64,000 bases of DNA from Seminavis robusta. Lineage: Eukaryota; Bacillariophyta; Bacillariophyceae; Naviculales; Naviculaceae. Positions 30,627-41,200 of the stretch are shown here, one piece after another. The stretch covers positions 105,779 to 169,778 of the forward strand of contig CAICTM010000031.1 of assembly GCA_903772945.1 (NCBI GenBank), read 5' to 3'. Under the pieces are notes generated by a model, which was not told the DNA's origin, searched no databases, and was given only the letters and a program-made list of their open reading frames with translations. The translations under genes and the position numbers were made by a program. The number at the start of each line of letters is the position of its first letter. The first letter of the stretch is position 1.

Positions 30627-30661
30627 GGCGACAACACCCGACTACGTCGTGTGTTGCCGCC
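30627..30661. repeat. 35-nt hairpin, copy 2
   Basis: Identical to copy 1, 84 bp further on, within unit 1 of the duplicated element. Confidence 0.85.
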
Positions 30662-30861
30662 CGCAACTCTATAATTTACCAGCTGCCATTCCCTTATTGT
30701 AACTCTAACCTTTACAGCTCCTGCTGGCTTATTGTGCTTTTGTGCTGAGTGCACTAACCTTAAATATTAATGATTTATTCCTACTCCTAACTTGTATTGA
30801 GCCATCAATGTTCAGTTTTGTTGGCTTATGACTATCTCTATCCTTATACTTTGGCTTCACG

Positions 30862-30896
30862 GGAATAGGAAATAGGAAATAGGAAATAGGAAATAG
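30862..30896. repeat. GGAAATA-type 7-bp microsatellite
   Basis: About five units in unit 1. The matching site in unit 2 (near 31360) has only one to two, showing length change after the duplication. Confidence 0.85.
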
Positions 30897-31038
30897 CATT
30901 AAAGGGGTTGAGAACTCAGGCAGTTTACCTGCCGAGGTTAAGTCAGCGGGAGCTGCGATACCTCGGCAGAAAGACAGATAGAAGAAGGAGGATCATGTTC
31001 GAGATTGCACCCATCTTTCAAGCCAGTGCACCAGCCAT

Positions 31039-31073
31039 GGCGACAACACCCGACTACGTCGTGTGTTGCCGCC
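31039..31073. repeat. 35-nt hairpin, copy 3
   Basis: Same 16-TAC-16 hairpin in unit 2. Its left flank differs from copy 1 (CCAGCCAT instead of GCTAGCCCT). Confidence 0.85.
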
Positions 31074-31123
31074 CGGTATCATTCATTCCCTCATTGCAAC
31101 CTTCTCTTTATTAAGCTAGCCCT

Positions 31124-31158
31124 GGCGACAACACCCGACTACGTCGTGTGTTGCCGCC
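31124..31158. repeat. 35-nt hairpin, copy 4
   Basis: Same 16-TAC-16 hairpin, 85 bp after copy 3, preserving the pair spacing seen in unit 1. Confidence 0.85.
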
Positions 31159-31568
31159 CGCTACTCTATAATTTACCAGCTGACATTCCCTTATTGTAAC
31201 TCTAACCTTTACAGCTCCTGCTGGCTTATTGTGCTGTTGTGCTGATTGCACTAACCTTTAATATTAATGATTTATTCCTACCCCTAACTTGTATTGAACC
31301 ATCAATGTCCAGTTTTATTGGCTTATGACTATCTCTATCCTTATACTTTGGCTTCACCGGAATAGGAAATAGCATTAAAGGGGTTGAGAACTCAGGCAGT
31401 TTACCTGCCGAGGTAAATTAAATAAACGATGCCTCACGACACAAGACTTTTTTCTCCTTTGTGGCTTGTCCAGGCGTCCAGCCTCACATCTTGTCTCGGG
31501 ATCTGATCTGTCCTATTTTCTTCCCAATACGCCCACAATCAGCCCAAAGGTGGGAGATATCAGATAAC

Positions 31569-32594
31569 ATGTCAAAAACTGCCTGGCTTGTTTGTGTGGT
31601 AGCTTTGCTAAGGGCGGTTGGAGCACAAACTATTGCCAGAGTTTGTCCCATACCTGAGAATTCACCCAGAATAGCCGTTGGTCGATACGGCGACGAAAGA
31701 GATGACGGGAATGTCATTGTTGATGCTTCTGAGATCATACAAATCAACTTCACGACGACACAAACAATTTCTTCCTCCTCTGGTGGGGTCCGGCGGCAAC
31801 TGCCATCCTCGAAGAATCCAATGCCAGCAATCTTCATCCCCGGTCAAAAGCAAAGACGTGTTTCCGACGAAGAAGAATCCTACCCCAACACCACTGCTGA
31901 TGGCGGAGGGAGCAGCAGCAGCAGTAGCATCCAAGGAAGCAGCAATACCGTCTTGATTCACCAGTGCCCTTGTGCCCTTGGCCATTTTTGTCCGGTTGAG
32001 TTGGACACCTGCGGGGTCGCTGCAAGCAACCACGAGCTGATTGGTTGTTTTGCCAACTCTAATGAAACAACATTCTTGAGGAATGGCTGGCCTTTCTTTC
32101 TGGTGTTTCAGTGCACTATTGTCTTTGCTTTCCTTTTCACTGAAAAAGGGACTCGTGCTCGCCACTACATACTCCTGATATCCTGCCAACCAAACATCAA
32201 TGAACGCCTCGTGGACCGATTCTTGGAAATCATCCGTGCAAACCCAGACACTGACAACATCCAGCAGCAACAAGGAGTAGAACCGCAGCAAGTGCCTACA
32301 GAGCTTGTTCTGAGAACAACAACCTTTGAATCCAAGTCAGATCTCGATGAGGATGCATGTTGTACCATTTGCCTTGCAGCATTGGCAGAAGGTGATAGAG
32401 TGGGCAACCTATCCTGCAACCACAAATTCCATGTAGATTGCTTACGGCAATGGTTGCTTCTTCGAAATGTATGTCCTCTTTGCCAAACTGCTAATGCTGC
32501 CACCCCTCGTTATGCGCAAACTGAAGAGGGCAATGAAACCGCATCCACCACCAACTCTGACAGCAGCCATGCTGAAAACAGGCATAACCAATAG
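31569..32594 (+). CDS. Secretory-pathway RING-H2 membrane protein, probable E3 ubiquitin ligase
   Basis: A 341-residue protein. The start is ATG 31569, which gives a signal peptide (MSKTAWLVCVVALLRAVGAQ); the longer frame upstream begins only at a GTG. A lumenal domain of about 160 residues with several Cys and NxT sites follows, then a membrane helix (WPFFLVFQCTIVFAFLF) and a cytosolic tail with a RING-H2 finger: CCTICLAALAEGDRVGNLSC, then HKFHVDC and CPLC. This type I layout (lumenal domain, helix, RING-H2) is that of PA-TM-RING or ATL-like ligases acting in endomembrane traffic. Substrates are unknown. It ends with a Thr/Ser/Asn tail. Confidence 0.82.
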   Translation: MSKTAWLVCVVALLRAVGAQTIARVCPIPENSPRIAVGRYGDERDDGNVIVDASEIIQINFTTTQTISSSSGGVRRQLPSSKNPMPAIFIPGQKQRRVSDEEESYPNTTADGGGSSSSSSIQGSSNTVLIHQCPCALGHFCPVELDTCGVAASNHELIGCFANSNETTFLRNGWPFFLVFQCTIVFAFLFTEKGTRARHYILLISCQPNINERLVDRFLEIIRANPDTDNIQQQQGVEPQQVPTELVLRTTTFESKSDLDEDACCTICLAALAEGDRVGNLSCNHKFHVDCLRQWLLLRNVCPLCQTANAATPRYAQTEEGNETASTTNSDSSHAENRHNQ

Positions 32595-33291
32595 AACCAG
32601 TAACTTGAACCAACAAAAGTGGAGGTACCGTTAGCGAGACATACGGCTTCCAGTAGCACTCACCCGTCCCATTTACGTACTAGTAAAGACCAAGTCAGTG
32701 CCGTAGTAGCGTTGCTGTTGTTCTATTCATCATGAAAGTGCGCTCGAGAACACGAAAACAAGATGACCACACGAGCTTTCATCCTCGCACAGAAGCTGTG
32801 TCAAGTTTCCTGTACTCTATCTTTTGGCGAATGATGCTTGTCTCAAGGCTACAATACTACGCCGAAGTACCAGTTCTTGGCTTCTACCGTATGCCACCTC
32901 AGGCATTTGCCTCGAAATGATGCCCAGGTCTGGGTACCGGTAGCAGCCGCATTCCCCCCCCCATGCATCTATGGAAGTTTTCCATCTCGCTTGCCCACGT
33001 TTGCTGCTTCATTGATATTTAATGATGTGCGGCCCCCTTCTACAATGTGCCATGTACTTTTTGCTACGTCGATTGGATTGTGGTTCCATGGCCACGGCGC
33101 AATGATCCATCTGTGATACGGCACCAGTAGGCTCCAAAACCCACCGGCACCGGTAAAACCTTTAGTAGCCAGAAGAGCTGTTGAATTTCTATCGTTGCTC
33201 CAGTGAGGTTCGCGCCCATTTCAAACTGGGACGGGAGCGAGCCTTGAGTTTGAGGCAATCTTCGACACAATTTATTTTTCGAGACTTCACG
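32595..33291. other. Intergenic spacer
   Basis: No gene supported. Contains a C8 run at 32956 and scattered ACCGGTA motifs (32936, 33150). Confidence 0.6.
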
Positions 33292-34710
33292 ATGACGGAA
33301 GGCAACTGCTGCATTTGTTTGGAGTCTCTGTTTAGTGAGAGTGATGCCTTGGGCGTGACTGTCCCCTGTGGCCATCCCATCCATGAGAACTGCTTTCGAG
33401 GCTGGGAAGCATCCATTTTTGGCAAGGGGTATGGTCGATCCTACGTGAAATGTCCCTCGTGCAATGCAGGATCTGCTAGCTTTATGAAGGTCTTTATCAG
33501 TCTCCCCGCTTCTCTTAACTTGGATGAAGACGACGACGATGATGACGACAGTAGCGTGGACACAAACATGGAGGGAGAGGAGGAGGGTAGCGGCGAAGCC
33601 GACAAGTTAGCGGGAGATGACAGCAAAAAACCCGAAGAGGAGGAGAAATCCGACGATGACGAGAAGGTTGTGGATCTCACGGCTTCACCACCACCAAAAG
33701 AAATTATCGAGAGAAGGCAGAGCAGTTCTTCAGGGGGAGGCTCCGATGAACAAACTACAGCGTTGAAGAGGCGACTCAAAAAGTACAAACTCCAATACAA
33801 GCAGTGTCACTCCAATTTCCAAGAGTGCACCAAAAAACAAAAAGAGATTCTGGATCGCCACCAGACAATGAAGAAAGATCTAGAAAAGGCACAGCAGGAT
33901 GTGAAAGAAATAAAGCAAGCTAGTGCAGATAGAGAGATGGAACTCTCCCATAAATCGTATGAAGTGACACGGTTGCGGAGAGAGCGGGACGATGCCAGAC
34001 GACAACTCGCGAAAGCTCAGGAGGAATTCCACCAAATGAGAGATGCCTTTGAGAAAGAAAAAAGTCAGTATGCGCAACGGTTGCATCAGGCTCAACAACA
34101 TCGCTCGGTGGAAACCAAAAAGATCATGAATGACAACAAGGAGCTTCGGGTACAATTAGAAGAGACCAAACGGAAATTGGAACACAAAGAAAAGTTCTGC
34201 GCCAAAATTCTGGCCAAATTGCAGGAGCTAGAGCCCAAGTACAAGGAAGACTTGATGAGAGTTGCCGAGGAAGCGGAAACGGGCCAGGACTCGCGAAAGA
34301 AGAGGAAGAAAACCGTGGAAATGCTGAGACAAATGAGCAAGAAACAGGAGGCTTTGAATGCGCAAAAGGTGCAACGCGACGAGACGCTGCAAGCAGATCG
34401 AAGGATCCAGAAGGTTGCTTCCGGACGAGCTCGGCAGATGGTCAATGCTGCTACGTTGCAGGCTAATAGGAAGCCCAAAGCGAAACAATCTGCTCTTGAC
34501 AGCATATTGGGGAGCAAGGCTGCTGCACCAGCCTCGTCCTCGGATCACAAGAACCGAACATCTGAATCGGCTACCGAAGCTCCAGCCTTTCATTTGTCGA
34601 CGACAGCCAAGAGGAAACACACCATCAACCGCCGCACTACAGCATTTGGACTTCCAAAGAAAGGAGGGAATGGCGATATCCGATCTATGTTACGTCATTC
34701 CTCTGTGTAG
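33292..34710 (+). CDS. RING-H2 / coiled-coil protein, TRAIP-like
   Basis: A 472-residue protein from ATG 33292, the first ATG of the frame, directly ahead of the RING. The RING-H2 is CCICLESLFSESDALGVTVP, then CGHPIHENC and CPSC (residues 6-65). An acidic linker (runs of Asp/Glu, 85-150) follows, then a long coiled coil (about 190-390, heptads rich in Lys/Glu/Gln/Arg) and a basic C-terminus. This order recalls TRAIP, a replication-linked E3 ligase, and other RING/coiled-coil ligases. The coiled coil would dimerise the RING. The C-terminal IRSMLRHSSV is not a clear PIP box. Ligase activity is likely from the RING; the specific orthology is not proven. Confidence 0.75.
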   Translation: MTEGNCCICLESLFSESDALGVTVPCGHPIHENCFRGWEASIFGKGYGRSYVKCPSCNAGSASFMKVFISLPASLNLDEDDDDDDDSSVDTNMEGEEEGSGEADKLAGDDSKKPEEEEKSDDDEKVVDLTASPPPKEIIERRQSSSSGGGSDEQTTALKRRLKKYKLQYKQCHSNFQECTKKQKEILDRHQTMKKDLEKAQQDVKEIKQASADREMELSHKSYEVTRLRRERDDARRQLAKAQEEFHQMRDAFEKEKSQYAQRLHQAQQHRSVETKKIMNDNKELRVQLEETKRKLEHKEKFCAKILAKLQELEPKYKEDLMRVAEEAETGQDSRKKRKKTVEMLRQMSKKQEALNAQKVQRDETLQADRRIQKVASGRARQMVNAATLQANRKPKAKQSALDSILGSKAAAPASSSDHKNRTSESATEAPAFHLSTTAKRKHTINRRTTAFGLPKKGGNGDIRSMLRHSSV

Positions 34711-34903
34711 ATTACGTCATGCTTTTCTTCATGCGTACAACATCCCGGTCAGCTAGGATTCTGTTTGTACAGTAGACTACCATTGCCGGGTGATAGATCT
34801 GTTGAATAATAGTCTCTTTATGTTTGTGGATTATGGTATGATGCTCTGTGATTCCTAGCTCGTAGCCTAGATAGAACAATGTTCGCAAAAGAAAGATATG
34901 TTT

Positions 34904-35869
34904 TCATCTCTCAATGAGCCTTGGAATGCAGACCAAGAAAACCGTCTGATAGCAAGCTTGGAATATCCTTGGGGTGAGCCCAACGTAAAGGCCACTGACC
35001 CCATCCTCTTCAAGTATTTGTCTCATCGTAGTTATCAGAGACTCGGACTGTAGTGTTTTGTAGTCATTCTTCTTCTGAACCGGTAGGTATAACCTCGACT
35101 GAGAATGTATTCGAGCAACCTCAAAAGGAGTATTCCACGAACTTAGCGCCCCTCCCAAACACCCTGCAATAATCTCTCCTGATACCCCCGCAATGTTGAT
35201 GTGGGGACGCACAAGCTCGGTAAATCCTTGCCGTGATGCCCAATTGGTAGCCTGGCGGGCAGCTACTGCTGAAGATCCCTTGTAGATTCCCGCTAGACCA
35301 TCTCTTTGCCACACTTCCTTGGCAGCGGCAACGACGGATTGACCACCTTTGGCAGTGGACGCCGTCACCAAAAGAGAGGTTGGTGCCATTATCAGGGCTT
35401 GTGCAGCCCCTCCCCCGGCACCGGCGACGAATCCAATCACTGCCGGAGGCACTGTTTTTCGGACCACGGGCGATGCTAGCAATGATCGCCTCAGGGTTTC
35501 TTTCCCCGTCAGCAACACGGCTCCACTAAAAAAGCCCTCCACCATGCGAGCTGAACATCCCGTCCACAGACTTGAAAATCCACGCTCCTCAATCAACGTT
35601 TGCAGGACCTGGAGGTCGTTTTTTCTATTCTTCCCGTCCTTAGTCCGAATATGCTGCAAGACCACGGACGACTTCCATATTTCCATGGGCAAGCCACCAC
35701 TTAGGTCTGCCATCATCTTCAAAGCCGATCCCCTGGCCAGATTGCGGATCACCACCGTTGGAGGCAGCTGAGGCACTGATGCCAACACGGATGGCAACAA
35801 AAGCTGCTGTATGATAGCAATCGTCAAAAGGCATCGTGTCAGATCAGTGCAAATCTTCCAATGCCTCAT
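34904..35869 (-). CDS. Mitochondrial-carrier-family (SLC25-like) protein with a signal-peptide-like N-terminus
   Basis: About 321 residues from ATG 35869; the frame extends to another ATG at 35968. Three carrier repeats are seen. Repeat 1 has PMEIWK and repeat 3 has PFEVAR, matching the Px[DE]xx[KR] signature; repeat 2 has PTSLLV, which lacks it. GIYKGSSAVAARQATNWASR and GLYVGLTPRIFQACYQT are the typical matrix-loop and even-helix ends. Such carriers exchange metabolites across organelle membranes. The start MRHWKICTDLTRCLLTIAII looks like a signal peptide ending SVLASV, so plastid-envelope or ER-routed targeting is possible. It converges with the RING/coiled-coil gene, 193 bp apart. Confidence 0.78.
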   Translation of the reverse strand: MRHWKICTDLTRCLLTIAIIQQLLLPSVLASVPQLPPTVVIRNLARGSALKMMADLSGGLPMEIWKSSVVLQHIRTKDGKNRKNDLQVLQTLIEERGFSSLWTGCSARMVEGFFSGAVLLTGKETLRRSLLASPVVRKTVPPAVIGFVAGAGGGAAQALIMAPTSLLVTASTAKGGQSVVAAAKEVWQRDGLAGIYKGSSAVAARQATNWASRQGFTELVRPHINIAGVSGEIIAGCLGGALSSWNTPFEVARIHSQSRLYLPVQKKNDYKTLQSESLITTMRQILEEDGVSGLYVGLTPRIFQACYQTVFLVCIPRLIER

Positions 35870-36439
35870 GGTTGCAGAGACGAGGTTGTGTGGGATGCAG
35901 TGGCGGGGTTTCAAGGTGGGTGAACGGTGGGTGCCATCAAAAATTGGCTTTTGGTGGAATGACGTCATTAAATTTTTACTTGGATTGTAGATCTGCGGTA
36001 CGACTGTAGTCTACTAGTACTTGTGCTGCAAGTGTTTTCTTTCCATCTTTTAAAAAATAAAATGAAAAAAGAGAGAAACTGGACGATTCAGGGAGAGTAT
36101 TATCGATAACACTTCGGCTTGCAGTTCTTGTGTATTATCCACTAGCTAGGATGGAAGTCCGCTTCATTGCCAACTCCTTGCATGCAAGTCTTCCAATACG
36201 TCATCTGGGGACATGTTCTACGATTGATAGATGACAATGCGGCTCCTCAAAATAGGGAGAAACTCTATTCGTCCTTGACGAAGACAGAGAAGAAAGTGCA
36301 AGTACCTATTCTGTTTCTGGAGATTTTGTGGCCATTGGCTCATCGTTTGTTGTTTTTCTTGTTTTTCTTGTAGGATCATGTGGTTGATCAAGGTGTTGCT
36401 GTTGGCAGGGGGGTTCAGCTGGATTTCTTCCCTTATCAC
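35870..36439. other. Intergenic; CRE-like site near the carrier gene start
   Basis: TGACGTCA at 35960-35967 overlaps the alternative upstream ATG of the carrier gene. No gene was seen. A GTTTTTCTTGTTTTTCTTG dyad lies at 36350-36372. Confidence 0.5.
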
Positions 36440-37618
36440 TCAGTAGATTGAAGATTTCTTCATCATTAGTGGAGTGGCTTCCTTCTTATCCAATGCTACA
36501 AGCAGGATGTCAACAATCTCATCAACAGGAACTTCAAAGTCCTGATGCTGCAAAGTATTCTTCAGAGCAGGATTCTTTGCTGTGACAGTCAGAAATTCCT
36601 CCACTGGATGATCCCCCTTGTACCAGTCAAGGGCAATTGCCCCACTCTGTTCAATCAAGGGTTCCAGGGACTGAAAATGAAATCCAGGAGGATACAGCTG
36701 AAGAATAAACGTTCCCTTGGTTGCAAAAACTGAATTGGTAAGGGCAGCTCCATGGACGGCCACAATGACATCCATGGAAGCAAACCATTTGGCCTGTTCA
36801 AGTACAGTTGGGTAACCAAATGTGGATATTGCAATATTGGCTTCAGGCAGTGCTTGCTGCAGGCCCTTGGCGACATCATTCATATTGGTCACGACTCTCT
36901 TTTCAGTTCTTTGAATGATACCAATCTGAAGTGGCTTCCCATTGCCCTTCTGGGATGCCACCCAGGCATCCGACACCCCCACAACTCTTCTCAATGCTTG
37001 TGCATCATCAGGATTCTGCAAGTAACCACGACGTCCAAATGTGGGTCTCAAGAATTTCAAATTTGGGCTGTGGAAAACCCCTTCATCGCGGGATATGGAT
37101 TGCTCATTGGGTACATGCCAAACCTTACAACCCATGTGTTTTGTAACAAGCTGATTTTGCCATGTGCTGTTTCCCTGCTTATCAAATCTGAGACCTCCCA
37201 CAAGGACAAATCCACAATCATTAGTAGCATGTTGTGACCGAAACCAGGACCAGCATGGCAGGGTCATTTCCATGCAGTGTGGGAAATGATCAAACCATTG
37301 AACTTTAATTGGCATCTTTGAGGGGGATATGACACACCAATGAGTAGTGTTGGTATGCTCTACTTCTCCTACTTCCTCATAGTTCTGCAAAGCCCCAATA
37401 CTATTCTCATTGAAGGATTTATTAAATCCCCCCATCAAGACATCAGATGCCCAATCATAGTAAGTCTGGATAATAGATTTCACGCTAACCAAGTCTGTCT
37501 TACTTTGGCTGATTGCTAGATTCCCCACACTCAAGAAAAGCGCCAAGATTATCAATGCAAACTGTGTGATTGGCTTTCCATTCTTCTGATTGTTTTGTTG
37601 TTGCAATAAACGCACCAT
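36440..37618 (-). CDS. GT61-family glycosyltransferase, copy 2 (inverted)
   Basis: Close paralog of the gene at 23743-24912, on the opposite strand. The start is set at 37618 to match copy 1 (MVRLLQQQ); the frame runs on to an ATG at 37774 that would add 52 residues with no counterpart. It has the same anchor (FALIILALFLSVGNLAISQ) and lumenal core (HFPHCMEMTLPCWSWF, GIIQRTEKRVVTNMNDVAKG, VIVAVHGAALTNSVFATKG, FILQLYPPGF). Differences concentrate before the FPHC block; the catalytic half is almost unchanged. Both copies appear intact and probably work in the same glycan pathway in the Golgi. The first tens of bases downstream of the stop are also shared with copy 1. Confidence 0.82.
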   Translation of the reverse strand: MVRLLQQQNNQKNGKPITQFALIILALFLSVGNLAISQSKTDLVSVKSIIQTYYDWASDVLMGGFNKSFNENSIGALQNYEEVGEVEHTNTTHWCVISPSKMPIKVQWFDHFPHCMEMTLPCWSWFRSQHATNDCGFVLVGGLRFDKQGNSTWQNQLVTKHMGCKVWHVPNEQSISRDEGVFHSPNLKFLRPTFGRRGYLQNPDDAQALRRVVGVSDAWVASQKGNGKPLQIGIIQRTEKRVVTNMNDVAKGLQQALPEANIAISTFGYPTVLEQAKWFASMDVIVAVHGAALTNSVFATKGTFILQLYPPGFHFQSLEPLIEQSGAIALDWYKGDHPVEEFLTVTAKNPALKNTLQHQDFEVPVDEIVDILLVALDKKEATPLMMKKSSIY

Positions 37619-38206
37619 CTTCCACAATGGAAGAAAGATTTGCGCCTCAAAAACCTGATGCTCCGGTAGAGTCGAGTCTAATATAGATGTACCGCGGATG
37701 GGCTCGACTCGACTCGACTCGACTCTTCTGAAAGCTGAATGACCTTCTTCGCCCTCAGCCCTCAGTGACGCCATGTTCCGAATTTGCTTTAGCCAGCCAG
37801 TTTAGCGAAATCATTCTTACAGTGATGTCCAACAGGTCATAAATAGAAGTGGAATTGTCCATTGGTTGGGCTACAATCCAAGTACGTACAGTGCGTGTAG
37901 TCCACCCCATCCACTGTCGTTACCAAGTACTTCCGCGTTGAGCTGGTATATTGTTGAATGTACTCTTTTTCTCACAGTTGACGTATGCAAATCTGAGGCT
38001 CACTTTTTCGATTCAAATGCACACTTCGAGTTTTCGGATGTATACCCTCGATGGAAGCGCGATGGATGTTCAAATCCAACCTCTTGATGCCGACAGCCCA
38101 ATGGGTATGTTGTAGTCGGAAACTAGCGGACCCACTCAGAAGCAAGCTCAGTCAACATCTATAGGACACCCTCGCGACGTCGGTCCGCTGGAATCGGACG
38201 GCAACA
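37619..38206. other. Intergenic spacer with a GACTC run
   Basis: GACTC is repeated four times in tandem at about 37703-37725. No other gene is supported; a frame at 37866-38087 is random-looking. Confidence 0.55.
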
Positions 38207-41200
38207 ATGTCAACAGCACGTGAGATCGAGAGGGCTTTCATTGCTGTGGCCACAAGCGTCTGCAGTCCAGGAGAGTGGATACCAATGAGCTATTGGACTC
38301 ACAAGATCTCAAGGCGCCTGGAGAGGAAGCTGACAGTGAGAAAGCTGAAAGGTGCTCTCGAAACAATGAATGCAATCCGTAGAGACTTTACCGATCCAGA
38401 AGACCAAATCAAATACAGCAATATTGTGTACATCGACATACATGATCGAAAGATGGTGCTCAATGAAGGCAAAAGAAAGACAGTTTTCTTCATTTGCGTT
38501 GCCACAGACGTCAAAGGTGTAGAGATACCAGATACCAAAAATCAGAAAGACTTACATGGCTTCTTCGCCGACAGATGGGAGGCCTACTGTCGTCGACAGA
38601 GTTTTCTTCGGAACACTCTATTCGTTGAAACCAATTCACAGCCAAGGGCAAGAGGAGCACCAGCAATAGTAACACCAACTGCACGGACCACCAAAAATGA
38701 CATTCATCATCAGAGCAACAGAGATCTGTTTGAGCTGCTCGAGACCATCATCGATCCCAAGCAACTGGAAGATAATCCGGATCTATTGAAGCATGACATT
38801 GACCTGCAAAACTTTCGCGGAAAGATACAACTGATGGGGATCCGCCTACAAAAAGTGGCAAATGACAGAAGGAACCAAGTCTTTGCTGATGAGGACGACG
38901 ACTTGACAGAACAAATCAACGTGACGCAGTGGAGACCTTCTTTCCTTGATCGATTCTGTTGTCCCACCCGAAAGTCTTCATTGCAAAGCTTCATCCATGT
39001 TGCTCTCCAGATCAATGCACAGGTCGGTGGCCTCTTAGAGCTAAAGAAACACGGTGGAAACAAAGGCATTGGCTTGAGACTAGTACCAGTCGTCCCAGCC
39101 GAGACGGCAAAATCGTTGTTGCAGAACGGCAAAAAATTCCTTCCTACCTTCCTTGATGCCATCGTCTACGGCGACTCGCCCTTGAGTAGATATGATCGAG
39201 TCAACTTGTTGACCAAAATTCTCTATTACTTTGAACCGACAGCTGTCCATGATGCCTGGAGGATCCTCAATGTACAGGTAATGCCAAAGTTAGATCCGCA
39301 CCGACAGATTGCAATGTTCCACAAAGTTAATCTTACCTTTGAACAGGGGCGAGGGATGAGAAGCTTCTTCAATGCCGATGGCTGCAATCCTCTCAACGGA
39401 GAGAGGACAATGAGAAAGCTTGAAGCCCTTGTCAAATATAATCCCATTTTCTCTACGTTCCAAGAGGACAAGATGACACGACAATCGTGGATATTGCCTG
39501 TGGAGAAAGTGGTTGAAGATGAGATTGCAAGGGTGCTCCAATCAGAAGTTAACGAGACGCCCGACCAAGTCCACCTTATCATCTCGGCCGACCACGGCCA
39601 AGGATCTTTCCGAATCAACATGTCGGTCGTCTTCATCCTTGGCAGAATCGTCTTGGAGGTGAAAGATCTGTACATTGGAAACATTGACTGCAGGAAGGAC
39701 ACTCGAGAGGTCCTGTTAGCAAGTGGCGTTGGTCCAAATCTGAATAAATCGTTGACAAAAATCCGAAACACACCAAGTCCCATACCTGTCCATCTGAAGG
39801 TAACCGGCGATTTGGCTGCGTACTCGATGCTTCTCGGCAAAGAGAATATGTCTGGGGCTCGATGCTTCTCGGCAAAGAGAATATGTCTGGGGTTCACTGC
39901 TTTCGGTGCCAGCTAAGGTGGTTGCAGTTTCAGAAGGACCCAAGGAAGAAAGGGAAGAAGTGGACGATTCGGCTCATGAGGAAGAGATACAACAAGTTGG
40001 AAGCAAAAGAGCTAAAGCGGGGTGACCCAAACCATGAGAAAGGAATCACTCACTTACCCATCATTGATTGCATCGAGCCACGGAATTACATGGCTCCCCC
40101 CCTTCATGGACTTGTGCTGCTAGCCAACACTCCCTTCACCTATCTTCATTTGTGGATCTGGAATCGAGCCGAAGATATTCCAGTCGAGTTGGTGGAAGCC
40201 AGGTTTGCAAAAGCTGACGCTGAAATCGTTGTCCAGACGCTTTGGGAAGCTGTTGTCGATGCTGAGGAACACCACAATCAAATGGTGCATGAACTGGATG
40301 CAATCGTTGGAGATGCTCAAATTCAGTTTGAGGACGAAGAACACGAAGCTGAGTTCAATCAGCAATGCGGAGTTGTCAAAACAGCGAAACAATCCTTTGA
40401 AGCAGCGACAAGAGCTCACACAAAGGCCAAAGCCAACCTGACGAAAGTGAAGAGAGAACTTGGGAAATTAGAGAAGAGTAAAGACTACAACAAATCCACT
40501 CAGGATCTGTGGATGCGAATCCAGCGGAAGCTCAACCAAGATTACAAAGTTCGAAGCTCTACGTACCATGGTGGAGCGATGGAGGGCAATGAATGCAGAA
40601 AGCTTCTTCGGAATCCAGTCAAGATTATGAGAGACATTCAAGAAATTCTCTTGGATCATGTTTCATCCATTGAGGACCAAGATGAGAAGGCAAGGAGAGC
40701 CGCTCCAGATGAAATAGAGAAATTTTGCGGTGCGTTTGCAAGGCTCTTTCAGTACATGGACCTCATCACGCACTACTCCTATCAACCGTACGGCTCGATG
40801 ACTGATGAGGACTTGGCTGATGCCAAAAAGGCAATCGATTTGGCAACAGACCTTTGGCTCCGACTGATGCCAACCATTCCGATGAAGGTGCATGTATGGC
40901 AGCATCTTTGGGAAGACCTGCAACAGTACCGGGGGCTCCTGAATCACAACGAAGAGGTAATCGAAAGGCGACATCAGAAAGGAAAGAAAGACGACGCACG
41001 GCTCAAGGGAGTAAAAGATTACCAAAAGAAAACTCACAACGTACTTCGCCACGACGCCACTGGCGATTTGAAAGAAGTGAAGCAGATGATGGAAGACACT
41101 ATGGAGGCAAAGAAAAGGAGGGGGCGTAAACGAAAGCTTGCGGAGACGAATGAAAAAGAGGCCGCCGTGGAGCGAAAGGCTTACCTCAAATCCATTACAA

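Larger units (their letters stand above)
30451..31416. repeat. Tandem duplication of a ~480-bp element with 10-bp terminal inverted repeats
   Basis: Unit 1 (30451-30937) and unit 2 (30938-31416) are nearly identical head to tail. Each has ACCTCGGCAG near its start (30473-30482; 30960-30969) and the complement CTGCCGAGGT at its end (30929-30938; 31405-31414), which is MITE-like. Units differ by small indels and GGAAATA copy number. They fill the shared 5' region of COX6A and the RING gene. Confidence 0.85.

Noticed and set aside
31662-32291. Minus-strand 209-codon ORF
   Set aside because: Shadow of the RING-H2 membrane protein, whose finger and membrane helix are clear on the plus strand.
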